From: Bosea sp. (in: a-proteobacteria)
Lineage (GTDB): Bacteria > Pseudomonadota > Alphaproteobacteria > Rhizobiales > Beijerinckiaceae
DNA length: 64,000 nucleotides
Direction of reading: 5' to 3'
Assembly: GCA_023910605.1 (NCBI GenBank)
Contig: JAAVVV010000001.1
Coordinates: forward strand, 548,698-612,697
Each line of letters starts with the position of its first letter. The first letter of the stretch is position 1. This document shows, in pieces, positions 1 to 10,428 of the stretch. The notes under the pieces were generated by a model. That model worked only from the letters and a program-made list of their open reading frames with translations, was not told the origin of the DNA and ran no database searches. Both the position numbers and the translations under genes were made by a program.

Positions 1-374
1 CAGCCGGTCTCGCCCCGCAGCTCCTGCTGGAGGCCGCCCTGTCCGAGCGCGCCCCCTTCGTGCCGGCCGAGCCCGGCGATGCGCAGGCGCCGCTGGGTCC
101 CGCCGCTGCGAGCCAGGCGCTCTATGTCGTGCTCAAGCCGGTGAAGTCCGCGCTGCAGACGGTCGATGCAGCCCCGGCCTTGCGGCTGCGGGAGGTTGCG
201 CGCGAGCACCTCGAAGGCTTCGTGGCGATGGTTTCGGATTTCCGCTCGGGCGCGCGGCCCTACACCTCGCGCTTCGCGGCGCAGTTCATGCGGTTTGACG
301 GGGATTACGACCATCTTGCCCGTGTGAAGGAGTGGTCCGCTGCCGGCCATGACAGCGATGAGGAGGCGTCATGA
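1..374 (+). CDS. addB: AddB, double-strand break repair helicase-nuclease subunit (3' end only)
   Basis: This is the C-terminal part of AddB, the partner of AddA in the AddAB helicase-nuclease that resects double-strand breaks for RecA. The frame is open from base 3, reading AGLAPQLLLEAAL, and stops at 374. The tail with YTSRFAAQFMRFDGDYDHLARVKEW is the usual end of alphaproteobacterial AddB. The start and the nuclease iron-sulfur cysteines lie outside the window. The stop overlaps the addA start (ATGA), which fits translational coupling. The assignment rests on this tail and on addA following directly. Confidence 0.85.
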   Translation, partial: AGLAPQLLLEAALSERAPFVPAEPGDAQAPLGPAAASQALYVVLKPVKSALQTVDAAPALRLREVAREHLEGFVAMVSDFRSGARPYTSRFAAQFMRFDGDYDHLARVKEWSAAGHDSDEEAS

Positions 375-3300
375 GCGCCGCGTCCCCCGCCCGCCGCGTC
401 ATCGCCGTGCCTCCCGCGACGCTGGAGTTGCAGCGGCGCGCCTATGATCCCGAGGCCAGCGCCTGGGTCTCCGCCAATGCGGGCTCGGGAAAGACCACGG
501 TGCTGGTCCGCCGCGTGCTGAGGCTGATGCTCAGCGGAGCCGCGCCCGAGCGCATCCTGTGCCTCACCTATACGGCGGCGGCCGCCGCCACCATGGCCGA
601 CCGGCTCTTCGGCACGCTGCGCGCCTGGGTCAGGCTGGATGATGCGGCGCTCGATGCGGCGCTGGTCGACCTGTTCGACCGCCAGCCCGCCGCCGCCGAG
701 CGCGTGCGGGCGCGCCAGCTCTTCGCCGAGGCCCTCGAGACGCCGGGCGGACTCAAGATCCAGACCATCCACGCCTTCTGCACGCGAATCCTGCAGAGTG
801 CGCCCTTCGAGGCGGGCATCCCGGCGCACTTCGAGGTGATCAGCACCACCGACAAGGCCGCCGCCATCGAGGCTGCCGTCACGCGCACCCTGATGAAGGC
901 CAGCGATGATGCCGATGCGCTCAAGGCGTCGCTCGACCGCATAGCGCTGGCCGTCGACGATCGCCGCTTCCGCGAGCTGATCGACCGGGCGCTCGCCGCA
1001 TCGGGCAGCCTGATCGCGCCGGATGGCTCGGTGCGTCCGTTCGACGACATCAGGTCCGAACTTGCCACCGCGCTCGGTGTCGATCCCGCCTGGACCCTTG
1101 AACAGGTGGAGGAAGAGGGCCTGGCCGCCATCGAAGGGGCGATGGACTTTCGCGACGCCCTGGCGGCGGTGCTCGGCTTCGGCTCGCCGACCGAGAAGGC
1201 CAAGTGGACCGCGCTCGCCGCCGATCACCAGCGCGCGCCGAATGTCTCCGCCAGGCTCGACATCTGGCGCGGCGTCCTGTGCAAGGGCGACGGGCAGTTG
1301 CTGGCCAGGGCCTTCACCAAGCCTGTGCTCGCCGGCGCGCCTGCCATTGCAGCCCGCGTCGACGCCACATGCGCGGCCTATCTCGCCTTCCGCGAGCGCC
1401 TGAACGCCTTCACCATCTATGATCTCAGCGCCAGCCTGTTCGGCCTCGCTCGGCTCATCCTCGCTGATTACGACGCCGCCAAGCGGCGCATGGCGGCGCT
1501 CGACTTCGGCGACCTGATCGCAGCCACGCGCAGGCTGTTCGACAACACGCGCGCCGCCTGGCTGCTCTACAAGCTCGACGCCGGCCTCGATCACCTTCTG
1601 GTGGACGAGGCGCAGGACACCAGCCGCGACCAGTGGAGCATCCTCAATGCGCTCACCGGCGAATTCCTCGCGGGCCTCGGCCAGCGCGACCCGCGCCTGA
1701 TGCGCACCATCTTCGCCGTAGGCGACGAGAAGCAGTCGATCTATGGCTTCCAGGGCGCGGCTCCGGCCGAGTTCGGACGCCAGCGCAGCGAACTCAGGCG
1801 AGCCCATGAGGAGATGGACCGCCCCTTCAGGGATGTGCCCCTCACCGTGTCCTTCCGCTCGACGCGCGATGTGATCCGCGCGGTCGATGCGGTCTTCGCC
1901 CAGCCGGCCGCGTTCAAGGGCCTGTCGCATGATCCGGCCGTGACCGGCACGGTCCATGAGACGATCCATGGCGAGCTGTGCGGAGCGGTGGACCTGTGGG
2001 ACCTGATCGAGCCCGATCCGGGCGAGGACGAACTGGTCTGGCGCCGGCCCGTCGATGCGCCCGATCGTCAGGCCCCGATCCTCACCCTGGCCCGCACCAT
2101 CGCCTCGACAATCCGCCGCTGGATGGATGATGGCGTTGACGATCTGGGTCGGGCCTTCCGCCCCAGCGATGCGCTGGTGCTGATGCCGCGCCGCAACGTA
2201 ACCTTCGGCGCCATCGTCCGCGCGCTCAAGGAGGCCGACGTCCCCGTGGCGGGCATGGACCGGCTCCAGCTCGCCACCCACATCGCGGTGCAGGATCTCA
2301 TCGCGCTGGGCCGCGCCGCGCTCCTGCCCGAGGATGACCTGACCCTCGCCGTGGTGCTCAAATCGCCCCTGATCGGCCTCGATGACGACGATCTGCTGCG
2401 GCTGGCTCCCGGCCGGCCGGGCTCCCTGCGCGCGGCGCTGGGCGAATCCGGCCATGAGCGGGACCGCAGGGCCGAGGCGCTGCTGGCGCGGATCGAGCCC
2501 ATGGCCACGCATATGGGCCCCTTCGCCTTCTACAACCGCATCCTGTCGGAGATGGGCGGTCGCAAGGCCATGCTCGGCCGCCTCGGCGCCGAGGCCGCCG
2601 ACGCGATCGACGCCTTCCTGGTCCGCGCCCTCGAGCACGAGCAGCGTGACGGCCCCTCGCTCGCCTGCTTCCTCAGCGCGGTCGAGGCCAGCAGCGACGA
2701 CGTCAAGCGCGACCTCGCCGTGGCGGCGGGTGAGGTCCGGGTCATGACCGTGCATGGCGCCAAGGGGCTGGAAGCGGCCACCGTGTTCATCGCCGACATC
2801 GGCATGCTTCCCCAGGGGAGCCAGATGCACGGGCCGCTGATGGCTGTGCCCCTGCCCGGCGCCAACAGCACCCGCTCTGTGACGGTCTGGGCGCCCCGCA
2901 CCGCTGATGACTGCGCGGCCTCTGCCGAAGCGCGGGACCGGGTGCGCGAGCAGGCGAGCGAGGAGCATCACCGCCAGCTTTACGTGGCCATGACCCGCGC
3001 CGAGAACCGGCTGATCCTGTGCGGCGTGCGCCCCGGGCGGGGCAGCATCGCCGAGTCCTGGTATGGCCTCGTCGAAAGCGGGCTCGCCGCCAGTCCCGAG
3101 GGGCTGGCCGCCATCGAGCCGCTGCCGAACGGGATCGGCCGCCGCCGCTTCAAGGTCACGCCGCCTCAGGCTGCGGAGCAGCCCGCCGCGGCTGCGGTTT
3201 CAGGGTCTGCGGATCGTGGCCATTCCGTCGCGCTGCCTGATTGGGCGCTGGCGCCGGCCCCGCCCGAAGCGCTGACCGAGCCTCCGCTCGCTCCCGCCCA

Positions 3301-3889
3301 TGCTCTTGCGGCAGCGGACCGCGCCGACCGGCAGGCCGATCAGCCCGGCCGGCAGGCGCTGATGGCCGCGGCGGCCGAGCGCGGGCGCTTCGTGCATCTG
3401 CTTTTGCAATGGCTGCCGGCCGCCGCTCCCGAGCACATGCGCGCGGTCGCGCTACGCCTTGCCGCGCGGCATCTGCCTGGCGCTCCTGATGCGGAGCGCG
3501 AGCGCCTGATCGACCAGACGCTGGCTGTGATGGCCAGCCAGGAGGCGCGCGGCCTGTTTGCGGAAGGTTCCATTGCCGAGGTCGAAATCGGCGGCGAGAT
3601 CCCGACGGCATCGGGTCCGCGCACCGTCTCCGGCCGCATCGACCGGCTCCTGGTGCGCGATGATCATGTCGTGCTCGCCGATTTCAAGACCAGCCAGCGC
3701 CCGCCGCGCGACAGCACGCAGATCGGGGCGCAGACGCTGGCCCAGCTGGCCGCCTACCGCGCCCTGCTGCGCGCGCTCTATCCTGGCCGCCCGATCAGGG
3801 CGCTGGCCATCTACACGGCGGGACCGCTTGTGGTTGAGCCGACGGCTGAGCAGCTCGACGAGGCCCTGGACGCGCTGACGGGTCTGTGA
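371..3889 (+). CDS. addA: AddA, UvrD-like helicase-nuclease of the AddAB complex
   Basis: An ATP-dependent 3'-5' helicase and nuclease of 1172 aa that works with AddB in recombinational repair. Visible motifs are Walker A AGSGKT at residues 37-42, the UvrD-type Walker B VDEAQDTS near 410, GDEKQSIYGFQGA near 455, the motif V-like VMTVHGAKGLE near 795, and YVAMTRAENRL near 870. The C-terminal PD-(D/E)XK nuclease reads VLADFKTS near 1100. Length is normal for alphaproteobacterial AddA (about 1150-1190 aa). It overlaps addB by four bases and is followed by trxA in the same direction, a common arrangement in this group. Confidence 0.95.
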   Translation: MSAASPARRVIAVPPATLELQRRAYDPEASAWVSANAGSGKTTVLVRRVLRLMLSGAAPERILCLTYTAAAAATMADRLFGTLRAWVRLDDAALDAALVDLFDRQPAAAERVRARQLFAEALETPGGLKIQTIHAFCTRILQSAPFEAGIPAHFEVISTTDKAAAIEAAVTRTLMKASDDADALKASLDRIALAVDDRRFRELIDRALAASGSLIAPDGSVRPFDDIRSELATALGVDPAWTLEQVEEEGLAAIEGAMDFRDALAAVLGFGSPTEKAKWTALAADHQRAPNVSARLDIWRGVLCKGDGQLLARAFTKPVLAGAPAIAARVDATCAAYLAFRERLNAFTIYDLSASLFGLARLILADYDAAKRRMAALDFGDLIAATRRLFDNTRAAWLLYKLDAGLDHLLVDEAQDTSRDQWSILNALTGEFLAGLGQRDPRLMRTIFAVGDEKQSIYGFQGAAPAEFGRQRSELRRAHEEMDRPFRDVPLTVSFRSTRDVIRAVDAVFAQPAAFKGLSHDPAVTGTVHETIHGELCGAVDLWDLIEPDPGEDELVWRRPVDAPDRQAPILTLARTIASTIRRWMDDGVDDLGRAFRPSDALVLMPRRNVTFGAIVRALKEADVPVAGMDRLQLATHIAVQDLIALGRAALLPEDDLTLAVVLKSPLIGLDDDDLLRLAPGRPGSLRAALGESGHERDRRAEALLARIEPMATHMGPFAFYNRILSEMGGRKAMLGRLGAEAADAIDAFLVRALEHEQRDGPSLACFLSAVEASSDDVKRDLAVAAGEVRVMTVHGAKGLEAATVFIADIGMLPQGSQMHGPLMAVPLPGANSTRSVTVWAPRTADDCAASAEARDRVREQASEEHHRQLYVAMTRAENRLILCGVRPGRGSIAESWYGLVESGLAASPEGLAAIEPLPNGIGRRRFKVTPPQAAEQPAAAAVSGSADRGHSVALPDWALAPAPPEALTEPPLAPAHALAAADRADRQADQPGRQALMAAAAERGRFVHLLLQWLPAAAPEHMRAVALRLAARHLPGAPDAERERLIDQTLAVMASQEARGLFAEGSIAEVEIGGEIPTASGPRTVSGRIDRLLVRDDHVVLADFKTSQRPPRDSTQIGAQTLAQLAAYRALLRALYPGRPIRALAIYTAGPLVVEPTAEQLDEALDALTGL

Positions 3890-4016
3890 GCGGCCGCGCG
3901 TCACGGTGGCGTGACGCGCAGGCCTTGAGCCTTGACCGTGGCTCTCCCCGTTCATAGCTTCCGGCCAGTTGATCGCGGCTGTTCGCGACCCGACCGACCC
4001 GACACCGGAGATGATG

Positions 4017-4346
4017 ATGAGCGCCGCCACCAAGGTCACTGACGCCAGTTTCGAAGCAGACGTGCTGGGCTCCTCCGAGCCGGTCGTCGTCGATTTCTGG
4101 GCTGAATGGTGCGGCCCCTGCCGCATGATCGCGCCCGCGCTGGACGAGATAGCCACCGAAATGGCGGGCAAGGTCAAGATCGTGAAGCTGAATGTCGATG
4201 AGAACCCGGCGGTGTCGGCCAGGTTCGGCATCCGCTCCATCCCGACACTGATGGTGTTCAAGGGCGGCAAGCTGGTTGCGCAGAAGGCCGGCGCCGCGCC
4301 CAAGAGCGATCTGTCCAAGTGGATCAGCGCCAGCGCCGCGGTCTGA
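4017..4346 (+). CDS. trxA: Thioredoxin
   Basis: A 109-aa cytoplasmic thioredoxin that reduces protein disulfides using electrons from thioredoxin reductase. The active site WCGPC lies at residues 31-35, followed by the buried cis-Pro region [12 protein letters not shown]. Three in-frame ATGs occur in a row (4011, 4014, 4017). A GGAG ends at 4010, so spacing favours 4017 and gives the normal thioredoxin length; an upstream in-frame start at 3969 would add an unlikely leader. It follows addA by 127 bp, so it may be read with addBA or from its own promoter. Confidence 0.93.
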   Translation: MSAATKVTDASFEADVLGSSEPVVVDFWAEWCGPCRMIAPALDEIATEMAGKVKIVKLNVDENPAVSARFGIRSIPTLMVFKGGKLVAQKAGAAPKSDLSKWISASAAV

Positions 4347-4381
4347 CCCGCGGGCCCGGCGGCCGCTCCTGACCCTCACGC

Positions 4382-4396
4382 TTAACCGGCCCTTAA
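4382..4396. promoter_or_regulatory. CtrA-like box TTAA-N7-TTAA upstream of the class A PBP gene
   Basis: TTAA, seven bases (CCGGCCC), then TTAA. This matches the published CtrA consensus of Caulobacter and relatives, TTAA-N7-TTAA. It sits about 98 bp before the PBP start, between trxA and the PBP gene, in DNA that is otherwise very GC-rich, so chance occurrence is less likely. Binding by CtrA is inferred only. Confidence 0.45.
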
Positions 4397-4493
4397 AAGC
4401 GCCATGGTTCACTGCACCAGACAAGGCGCGGCCCCATGGCTCCCTCGGGAGCCTGTTTTCGGTCGCGCTGAATGAAGCGAGGCGCGCTGGCGC

Positions 4494-6647
4494 ATGGCTG
4501 ACCGGACACGGCGTGAGCCGACCTTTGGCGAGGGCAGGCCCCGGCGCGGTCCGGCGCATGAGGAACTGCGCCTGTCGCCTGATGACCGCGCCGTGCCGAC
4601 CGGGCGCGGCTCGCGGCGCGGCGGGCAGGGCGGCAGGCATGGCGGCGGCTCCAGGCGCGATGGCGATGCGCCGCAGCCAAGCGGGCGCCGGCGCAAGCGG
4701 CGGCGCTCCTTTCTCGGCGGCGTCGTCTACTGGACGTTCGTGCTGGGCCTCTGGGCCGCGATGGGGCTTGGCGGCTTCATAGCCTATCACGCGGCGCAGC
4801 TGCCCCCCATCGACCAGCTCACGGTGCCCAAGCGGCCGCCCAACATCGCCATTCTCTCGGCCGACGGCGCGCTGATCGCCAATCGCGGGGAGACGGGCGG
4901 GCGCAGCGTCAACATCCGCGAATTGCCCGTGCACCTGCCGCGGGCCTTCATCGCCATCGAGGACCGGCGTTTCTACAGTCATTTCGGCCTCGATCCGATC
5001 GGCATCATGCGCGCCATGGTGCGCAACCTCACCCAGCGGGGCGTGGCGCAGGGCGGCTCCACGCTGACCCAGCAGCTCGCCAAGAACCTCTTCCTCACCC
5101 AGGACCGCACCCTCTCGCGCAAGGCGCAGGAGGCCATTCTGGCGGTCTGGCTGGAGCGCACCTATTCCAAGGACCAGATCCTCGAGCTTTACCTCAACCG
5201 CGTCTATTTCGGCTCCGGCGCCTATGGCGTGGAGGCGGCGTCGCAGCGCTATTTCGGAAAGTCCGCCCGCTCGGTGAGCGTGGCCGAGGCGGCCATGCTG
5301 GCGGGGCTGGTGCAGGCGCCCTCGCGCCTCGCCCCCAACCGCAACCCCCAGGCTGCGGAGCGGCGCGCGCAGTTCGTCATCGCGGCCATGGTGGACCAGG
5401 GCTTCATCACCGATGGATCGGCCAAGGCCGCGCTCGTGCAGCCCGCCGAGGCGGTGGAGCGCGAAGGCGCCAACACCATCGCCTATGCCGCCGACTACGT
5501 GATGGACGTGCTCGATGATTTCATCGGCACGATCGAGGGCGACGTCACCGTCCTGACATCTATCGATCCGCGTGTGCAGGCTGCTGCCGAGGCGTCGCTG
5601 GTCGAGGCGCTGGCCAGGGAAGGCGCCCGGCAGGGCGTGAGCCAGGGCGCTGTTGTCGCCATGGCGCCCGATGGAGCGTTGCAGGCGCTGGTCGGGGGAC
5701 GCAGCTACGCGCGCAGCCAGTTCAACCGCGCCACGGCGGCGCGCCGCCAGCCGGGCTCGTCCTTCAAGCCCTTCGTCTATCTCGCCGCCATCGAGGCCGG
5801 CCTGACGCCCGACACGATCCGGGATGATTCGCCCGTCACCATCCGGGGCTGGTCGCCCGACAACTTCTCGCGGGATCACCGTGGCCCCGTCACCTTGCAG
5901 ACCGCGCTGTCGCTGTCGCTCAACACGGTCGCGGTCAAGCTCGGGCAGGAAGTCGGGCCGCGGTCCGTGGTGCGCGTCGCCCAGCGCCTCGGCATCGCCT
6001 CGCCGCTTCAGCCCCACGCCTCGCTGCCGCTTGGCACCTCGGAGGTCACCCCGCTGGAGCTGACAGCCGCCTATGCCGCCTTCGCCAATGGCGGGCAGGC
6101 GGTCACGCCGTATGTCATCCGCGAGGTCCGCGCCGCCAATGGCAAGGTCATCTACAAGCGTGAAGGCTCCGGCATCGGCCGCGTGATCGACCGGGGGCGC
6201 CTCGCCATGATGAATGCGATGATGCGCGAGACCCTGCTGACCGGCACCGGGCGCAAGGCTGACGTGCCCGGCTGGGAAGCTGCCGGCAAGACCGGCACCA
6301 CCCAGGATTTCCGTGATGCCTGGTTCGTGGGCTACACCGGCCGCATGGTCGCGGCGGTCTGGCTCGGCAATGATGACAACAGCCCGATGCGGCGCGTCTC
6401 GGGCGGGGGGCTGCCCTCGGAGATATGGGGCCGCTTCATGCGCGCCGCGCTGCAGGGCGCGCAGCCCCAGCCGCTGCCCGGCGGGCTCTGGCGCAACGCC
6501 CCCGACGCCGGCACGGGTATCGGCGCGCCGATGGCCAGCGCGCCCAACGACACCCGGCCCATTCCGCCCGGCGCGGTGGGCGGCCCTGTCCGCCCGGCCG
6601 CCGCGCCGCAGGAGCGCTCCCTGTTCGAGCGTCTGTTCGGCAGCTGA
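4494..6647 (+). CDS. Class A penicillin-binding protein (PBP1A family transglycosylase/transpeptidase)
   Basis: A bifunctional peptidoglycan synthase of 717 aa. A basic, Arg/Gly-rich cytoplasmic tail (about residues 1-72) precedes one membrane anchor (about 73-100). The GT51 glycosyltransferase domain follows, with EDRRFYSHFG near 155 and GGSTLTQQLAKNLF near 188. The transpeptidase domain has catalytic SSFK near 422-425, SLN near 473 and KTGTT near 599. It polymerises glycan strands and cross-links them in the periplasm. The C-terminus is low-complexity. Its stop lies 6 bp from the stop of the convergent exporter gene. A CtrA-like box lies upstream. The start at 4494 has only a distant GAGG; no better in-frame start is apparent before the anchor. 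Confidence 0.93.
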   Translation: MADRTRREPTFGEGRPRRGPAHEELRLSPDDRAVPTGRGSRRGGQGGRHGGGSRRDGDAPQPSGRRRKRRRSFLGGVVYWTFVLGLWAAMGLGGFIAYHAAQLPPIDQLTVPKRPPNIAILSADGALIANRGETGGRSVNIRELPVHLPRAFIAIEDRRFYSHFGLDPIGIMRAMVRNLTQRGVAQGGSTLTQQLAKNLFLTQDRTLSRKAQEAILAVWLERTYSKDQILELYLNRVYFGSGAYGVEAASQRYFGKSARSVSVAEAAMLAGLVQAPSRLAPNRNPQAAERRAQFVIAAMVDQGFITDGSAKAALVQPAEAVEREGANTIAYAADYVMDVLDDFIGTIEGDVTVLTSIDPRVQAAAEASLVEALAREGARQGVSQGAVVAMAPDGALQALVGGRSYARSQFNRATAARRQPGSSFKPFVYLAAIEAGLTPDTIRDDSPVTIRGWSPDNFSRDHRGPVTLQTALSLSLNTVAVKLGQEVGPRSVVRVAQRLGIASPLQPHASLPLGTSEVTPLELTAAYAAFANGGQAVTPYVIREVRAANGKVIYKREGSGIGRVIDRGRLAMMNAMMRETLLTGTGRKADVPGWEAAGKTGTTQDFRDAWFVGYTGRMVAAVWLGNDDNSPMRRVSGGGLPSEIWGRFMRAALQGAQPQPLPGGLWRNAPDAGTGIGAPMASAPNDTRPIPPGAVGGPVRPAAAPQERSLFERLFGS

Positions 6648-6653
6648 GGCGGC

Positions 6654-7850
6654 TCAGCGCGCCGCGCGCAGCCGGCGCGTGGTCATGAACAGGATGAGGG
6701 CGGTCACGCCGATGAGCGTGATCATGATGGGCAGCGGCAGCGCCGAGCCGGTCAGAAGCCGGCCCATGGCCAGCCCGACGCAGGCCGCGAAGCTCATCTG
6801 GCAGATGCCGAGGAAGGACGAGGCCGCTCCCGCGCGTTCGGGAAACGGCATCATCGCCGCGGCCTGGCCCTGCGGCATGGTCAGCCCCACCCCCGCGGCA
6901 TAGATCGCCATCGGCGCCGTGATCTCGAGCGATGAACCCGTGCTGATGGCGGTGAGCGCGAGCATCGCGATGCCTCCGCCCGCCAGGCACATGACGCCGA
7001 GCCGGATGACGCCGTCGAGCCCGATCCGCCTGACCAGCTTCTGCGCGATGATGGTGCCGCCGATGAAGCCGAGCACGCCGAAGCCGAAGGACAGCCCGAA
7101 TTGCACCGGCGAAAGCCCGTAGACATTCATCAGCACGAAGGACGAGCCCGAGATGAAGGCGAAGAGCCCGCCATAGGCAAGGCTCACCAGCCCGACATAG
7201 ACCCTGTAGGGCCGGCTCGTCAGCAGCACGCCGAAGCCCTTGAGGATGGCGAGGATGGAGAGCGGCTCGTCGAGCTTGCGCCGCAGCGTCTCGGGCAGCG
7301 CCAGCGTGATCCACAGCGCAAGGCAGCTTGCGAAGAAGAAGGATGCGATGAAGGTCGAGCGCCAGCCGAAGGCGCCGTGCAGCACCCCGCCCAGCACCGG
7401 GGCGATGGCGGGCACCACGCCCATGATCATGCCCATGCGCGCCAGCTCCTGGCCCGCGCGCGGGCCCTCGTAGAGATCGCGCACCATGGCACGGCCAAGC
7501 ACGATGGGACCGGATGCGCCCAGCGCCTGCACGAAGCGCGCGCCGATGAGCATCTCGATCGAGATGGCCAGCGCGCAGGCCAGCGTGGCCAGCACGAACA
7601 GGGCCAGGCCCGCCAGCAGCACCGGCTTGCGCCCCATCCGGTCGGAGAGCGGCCCGTAGACGATCTGCCCGGCGGCAAACCCGAACAGGAAGGCCGACAG
7701 CGTGGCCTGCGCGCCCACGGTGCCGGCATCGAAGGCGCGCGCGATATCGGGAACGGAGGGCAGGTAGAAGTCGGTCGCCAGCGGCCCCAGCGCCGTCAGC
7801 ATGGCGAGCGTGGCCGTCATCGCCAGCGTTTCGGGGCGCAGCTTGGTCAT
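6654..7850 (-). CDS. Bcr/CflA-family multidrug efflux MFS transporter
   Basis: An inner-membrane drug:proton antiporter of 398 aa with the hydrophobicity of 12 transmembrane segments. The N-terminal LGPLATDFYLPSVPDIARAF is typical of the Bcr/CflA (DHA1) subfamily, and the loop 2-3 motif A reads GPLSDRMGRKPVLL. The substrate cannot be told from sequence. It is a single gene, convergent with the PBP gene, and its start lies 92 bp from the pnp stop on the same strand. Confidence 0.85.
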   Translation of the reverse strand: MTKLRPETLAMTATLAMLTALGPLATDFYLPSVPDIARAFDAGTVGAQATLSAFLFGFAAGQIVYGPLSDRMGRKPVLLAGLALFVLATLACALAISIEMLIGARFVQALGASGPIVLGRAMVRDLYEGPRAGQELARMGMIMGVVPAIAPVLGGVLHGAFGWRSTFIASFFFASCLALWITLALPETLRRKLDEPLSILAILKGFGVLLTSRPYRVYVGLVSLAYGGLFAFISGSSFVLMNVYGLSPVQFGLSFGFGVLGFIGGTIIAQKLVRRIGLDGVIRLGVMCLAGGGIAMLALTAISTGSSLEITAPMAIYAAGVGLTMPQGQAAAMMPFPERAGAASSFLGICQMSFAACVGLAMGRLLTGSALPLPIMITLIGVTALILFMTTRRLRAAR

Positions 7851-7883
7851 GAGGCGTCAACCGCAGCGGAAGGGGTCAAGAGA

Positions 7884-7908
7884 ATGGCCGGGCTTTGGGC
7901 CCGGCCAT
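7884..7908 (-). terminator. Likely rho-independent terminator of pnp
   Basis: Inverted repeat ATGGCCGGGC / GCCCGGCCAT (7884-7893 and 7899-7908) with a 5-base loop, located 35 bp past the pnp stop on the minus strand. On that strand the stem is followed by TCTCTT, a weak U-tract. The stem itself is strong (10 bp). Confidence 0.55.
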
Positions 7909-7942
7909 ATGTCAATTTCAGCGCATTACAGAACAAAGCAAC

Positions 7943-10189
7943 TCAATTACGGCGCGGACGGCGTTCGCGGCCGCCGCGGTCCCCGCCTTCGCGGCGTGGA
8001 CGCTCGGTGCGCTCCTCGCGCTCCTCTTCCGGACCTTCGCCGCGCTCGGCGCGCTCGGCGTCACGCTGGGCCTTCAGCTTCTCGGTGATGTCCTCGCCCG
8101 TCTCCTGGTCGACGACCTTCATCGAGAGGCGGATCTTGCCGCGCTCGTCGAAGCCGAGCAGCTTGACCTTGACCTTGTCGCCTTCCTTCACGACGTCCGT
8201 GACCTTGGCGACGCGGTTGGCGGCGAGTTCGGAGATGTGGATCAGCCCGTCCTTGGCGCCGAAGAAGTTCACGAAGGCGCCGAACTCCATGGTCTTCACC
8301 ACGGTGCCCTCATAGATCACGCCGACCTCGGGCTCGGAGACGATCGACTTGATCCATTTCTGGGCGGCCTCGATGCACTTGGCGTCCGAAGAGGCGATCT
8401 TGATGGTGCCGTCATCCTCGATGTTGATCTTGGCGCCGGTCTTCTCGACGATCTCGCGGATCACCTTGCCGCCCGAGCCGATGACTTCGCGGATCTTGTC
8501 GACCGGGATCTTCATCGTCTCGATGCGCGGGGCGAACTGGCCCAGCTCCGAGCGGGCGGAGGTCAGCGCGTTGGCCATTTCCTGCAGGATGTGCAGGCGC
8601 CCATCCTTCGCCTGGCTGAGGGCGACCTTCATGATCTCCTCGGTGATGCCGGCGATCTTGATGTCCATCTGCAGCGAGGTGATGCCGTTCTCGGTGCCGG
8701 CGACCTTGAAGTCCATGTCGCCGAGATGGTCCTCGTCGCCCAGGATGTCGGAGAGCACCGCAAAGCGCTCACCTTCCAGGATGAGGCCCATGGCGATGCC
8801 TGCCACGGGGCGCGTCAGCGGCACGCCCGCATCCATCAGCGCCAGCGAGGAACCGCAGACCGTCGCCATCGAGGACGATCCGTTGGACTCGGTGATCTCG
8901 GAGACGAGGCGCAGCGTGTAGGGGAACTCGTGGTGCGGCGGCAGCATCGGCCGGATGGCGCGCCAGGCGAGCTTGCCATGGCCGATCTCGCGGCGGCCGG
9001 GCGAGCCCATGCGGCCCGTCTCGCCCACGGAATAGGGCGGGAAGTTGTAGTGCAGCAGGAAGGTTTCCTTGCGGGTGCCCTCCAGCTCGTCGATGTACTG
9101 CTCGTCATCGCCCGTGCCGAGCGTGGCCACGACCAGCGCCTGGGTTTCGCCGCGGGTGAACAGGGCGGAGCCGTGGGTGCGGGGCAGGACGCCGACTTCC
9201 GAGACGATCTTGCGCACGGTGCGCACGTCGCGACCGTCGATGCGGATGCCGTCATCGAGGATGTTGAAGCGCACCACCTTGGCCTGCGCGTCCTTGAACA
9301 CGGCCTTGACCTGGTCCTTGTCGAAGTGCGGCTCGGCGCCTTCGGGGAACAGGGTCGTCATGACCTTGTCCTTCACGGCGTCGACGGCCTTGTAGCGGTC
9401 CTGCTTGGTCGTGATCTTGTAGGCCTTGCGCAGATCGGCTTCGGCGACCTTCATCAGGGCGGCCTCAACGGCGGAATGATCCGGCGCGGTGTAGTCGCGC
9501 GGCTCCTTCGCGGCCTTCTCGGCGAGGCGGATGATCGCGTCGATCACCGGCTGGAAGTGCTTGTGGCCGAACATCACGGCCTGGAGCATGATGTCTTCGC
9601 TCAGTTCCCTGGCTTCCGACTCGACCATCAGCACCGCATCCTGGGTGCCGGCGACGGTCAGGTCGAGATCCGATTCCTTGATCTCGGCCGAGGTCGGGTT
9701 GAGCTTGAGCTGGCCATTGACATAGCCGACCTTGGCCGCGCCGACCGGGCCCATGAAGGGCACGCCAGACAGGGTGAGGGCGGCGGAGGCGCCGATCATG
9801 GCCGGCACGTCAGGGTCGTTCTCGAGGTCGTGCTGGAGCACGGTCACGATCACCTGGGTGTCGTTGCGGTAGCCATCGGCGAAGAGCGGGCGGATCGGCC
9901 GGTCGATGAGACGGGAAATGAGCGTTTCACGCTCGCTGGGCCGGCCTTCGCGCTTGAAGTAGCCGCCCGGGATGCGCCCGGCGGCGAAGGCCTTTTCCTG
10001 GTAGTTCACGGTCAGGGGGAAGAAGTCGATCCCCGGCTTGGGCTCCTTGGCGGAGACCACGGTGGCGAGCAGGACCGTCTCGCCATAGGTGACCATCACC
10101 GAGCCGTCGGCCTGGCGGGCGACCTTGCCGGTCTCGAGGGTCAGCTTGCGGCCGCCCCAGATCAGTTCTTCAGTCTGGATATCGAACAT
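7943..10189 (-). CDS. pnp: Polyribonucleotide nucleotidyltransferase (PNPase)
   Basis: A phosphorolytic 3'-5' exoribonuclease and degradosome component of 748 aa. It shows two RNase PH-like domains, a KH domain ([20 protein letters not shown], near 555) and an S1 domain ([20 protein letters not shown], near 625). A charged Arg/Glu tail follows and may bind RNA or partner proteins. I chose the ATG at 10189 (MFDIQTEEL), the usual alphaproteobacterial start, with GAAAG just upstream; an in-frame ATG 18 bp earlier has no ribosome site. rpsO lies directly upstream on the same strand, as in many bacteria, with a terminator between them. Confidence 0.96.
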   Translation of the reverse strand: MFDIQTEELIWGGRKLTLETGKVARQADGSVMVTYGETVLLATVVSAKEPKPGIDFFPLTVNYQEKAFAAGRIPGGYFKREGRPSERETLISRLIDRPIRPLFADGYRNDTQVIVTVLQHDLENDPDVPAMIGASAALTLSGVPFMGPVGAAKVGYVNGQLKLNPTSAEIKESDLDLTVAGTQDAVLMVESEARELSEDIMLQAVMFGHKHFQPVIDAIIRLAEKAAKEPRDYTAPDHSAVEAALMKVAEADLRKAYKITTKQDRYKAVDAVKDKVMTTLFPEGAEPHFDKDQVKAVFKDAQAKVVRFNILDDGIRIDGRDVRTVRKIVSEVGVLPRTHGSALFTRGETQALVVATLGTGDDEQYIDELEGTRKETFLLHYNFPPYSVGETGRMGSPGRREIGHGKLAWRAIRPMLPPHHEFPYTLRLVSEITESNGSSSMATVCGSSLALMDAGVPLTRPVAGIAMGLILEGERFAVLSDILGDEDHLGDMDFKVAGTENGITSLQMDIKIAGITEEIMKVALSQAKDGRLHILQEMANALTSARSELGQFAPRIETMKIPVDKIREVIGSGGKVIREIVEKTGAKINIEDDGTIKIASSDAKCIEAAQKWIKSIVSEPEVGVIYEGTVVKTMEFGAFVNFFGAKDGLIHISELAANRVAKVTDVVKEGDKVKVKLLGFDERGKIRLSMKVVDQETGEDITEKLKAQRDAERAERGEGPEEEREERTERPRREGGDRGGRERRPRRN

Positions 10190-10428
10190 CGTGCTTTCAG
10201 CTTTCATCGCGGGCGCGATATGAGGCGCGAACCTTATCGGCAGGGCCGGCCGCCATGGGCAAGACGGCGAACCACTGGCGCTTCCAGTGCTTTGCGATCC
10301 TGTCCATGGACGCCGCCGGCCCGCGCCGAGGCGGGCCTCCGGTCAAGTGCCAGGGCATGTGCGCGCCCTTCGGCAGCAACCCTGGTGGGGAAATGGCAAG
10401 GCGCATGCGCGCCTGGCCAAAAGCGAAA

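Noticed and set aside
305..2971. Long 888-codon open frame antisense to addA
   Set aside because: It mirrors the GC-rich third-position pattern of addA, has low-complexity Arg/Gly/Ala composition and no recognisable domain, and addA itself is unambiguous.
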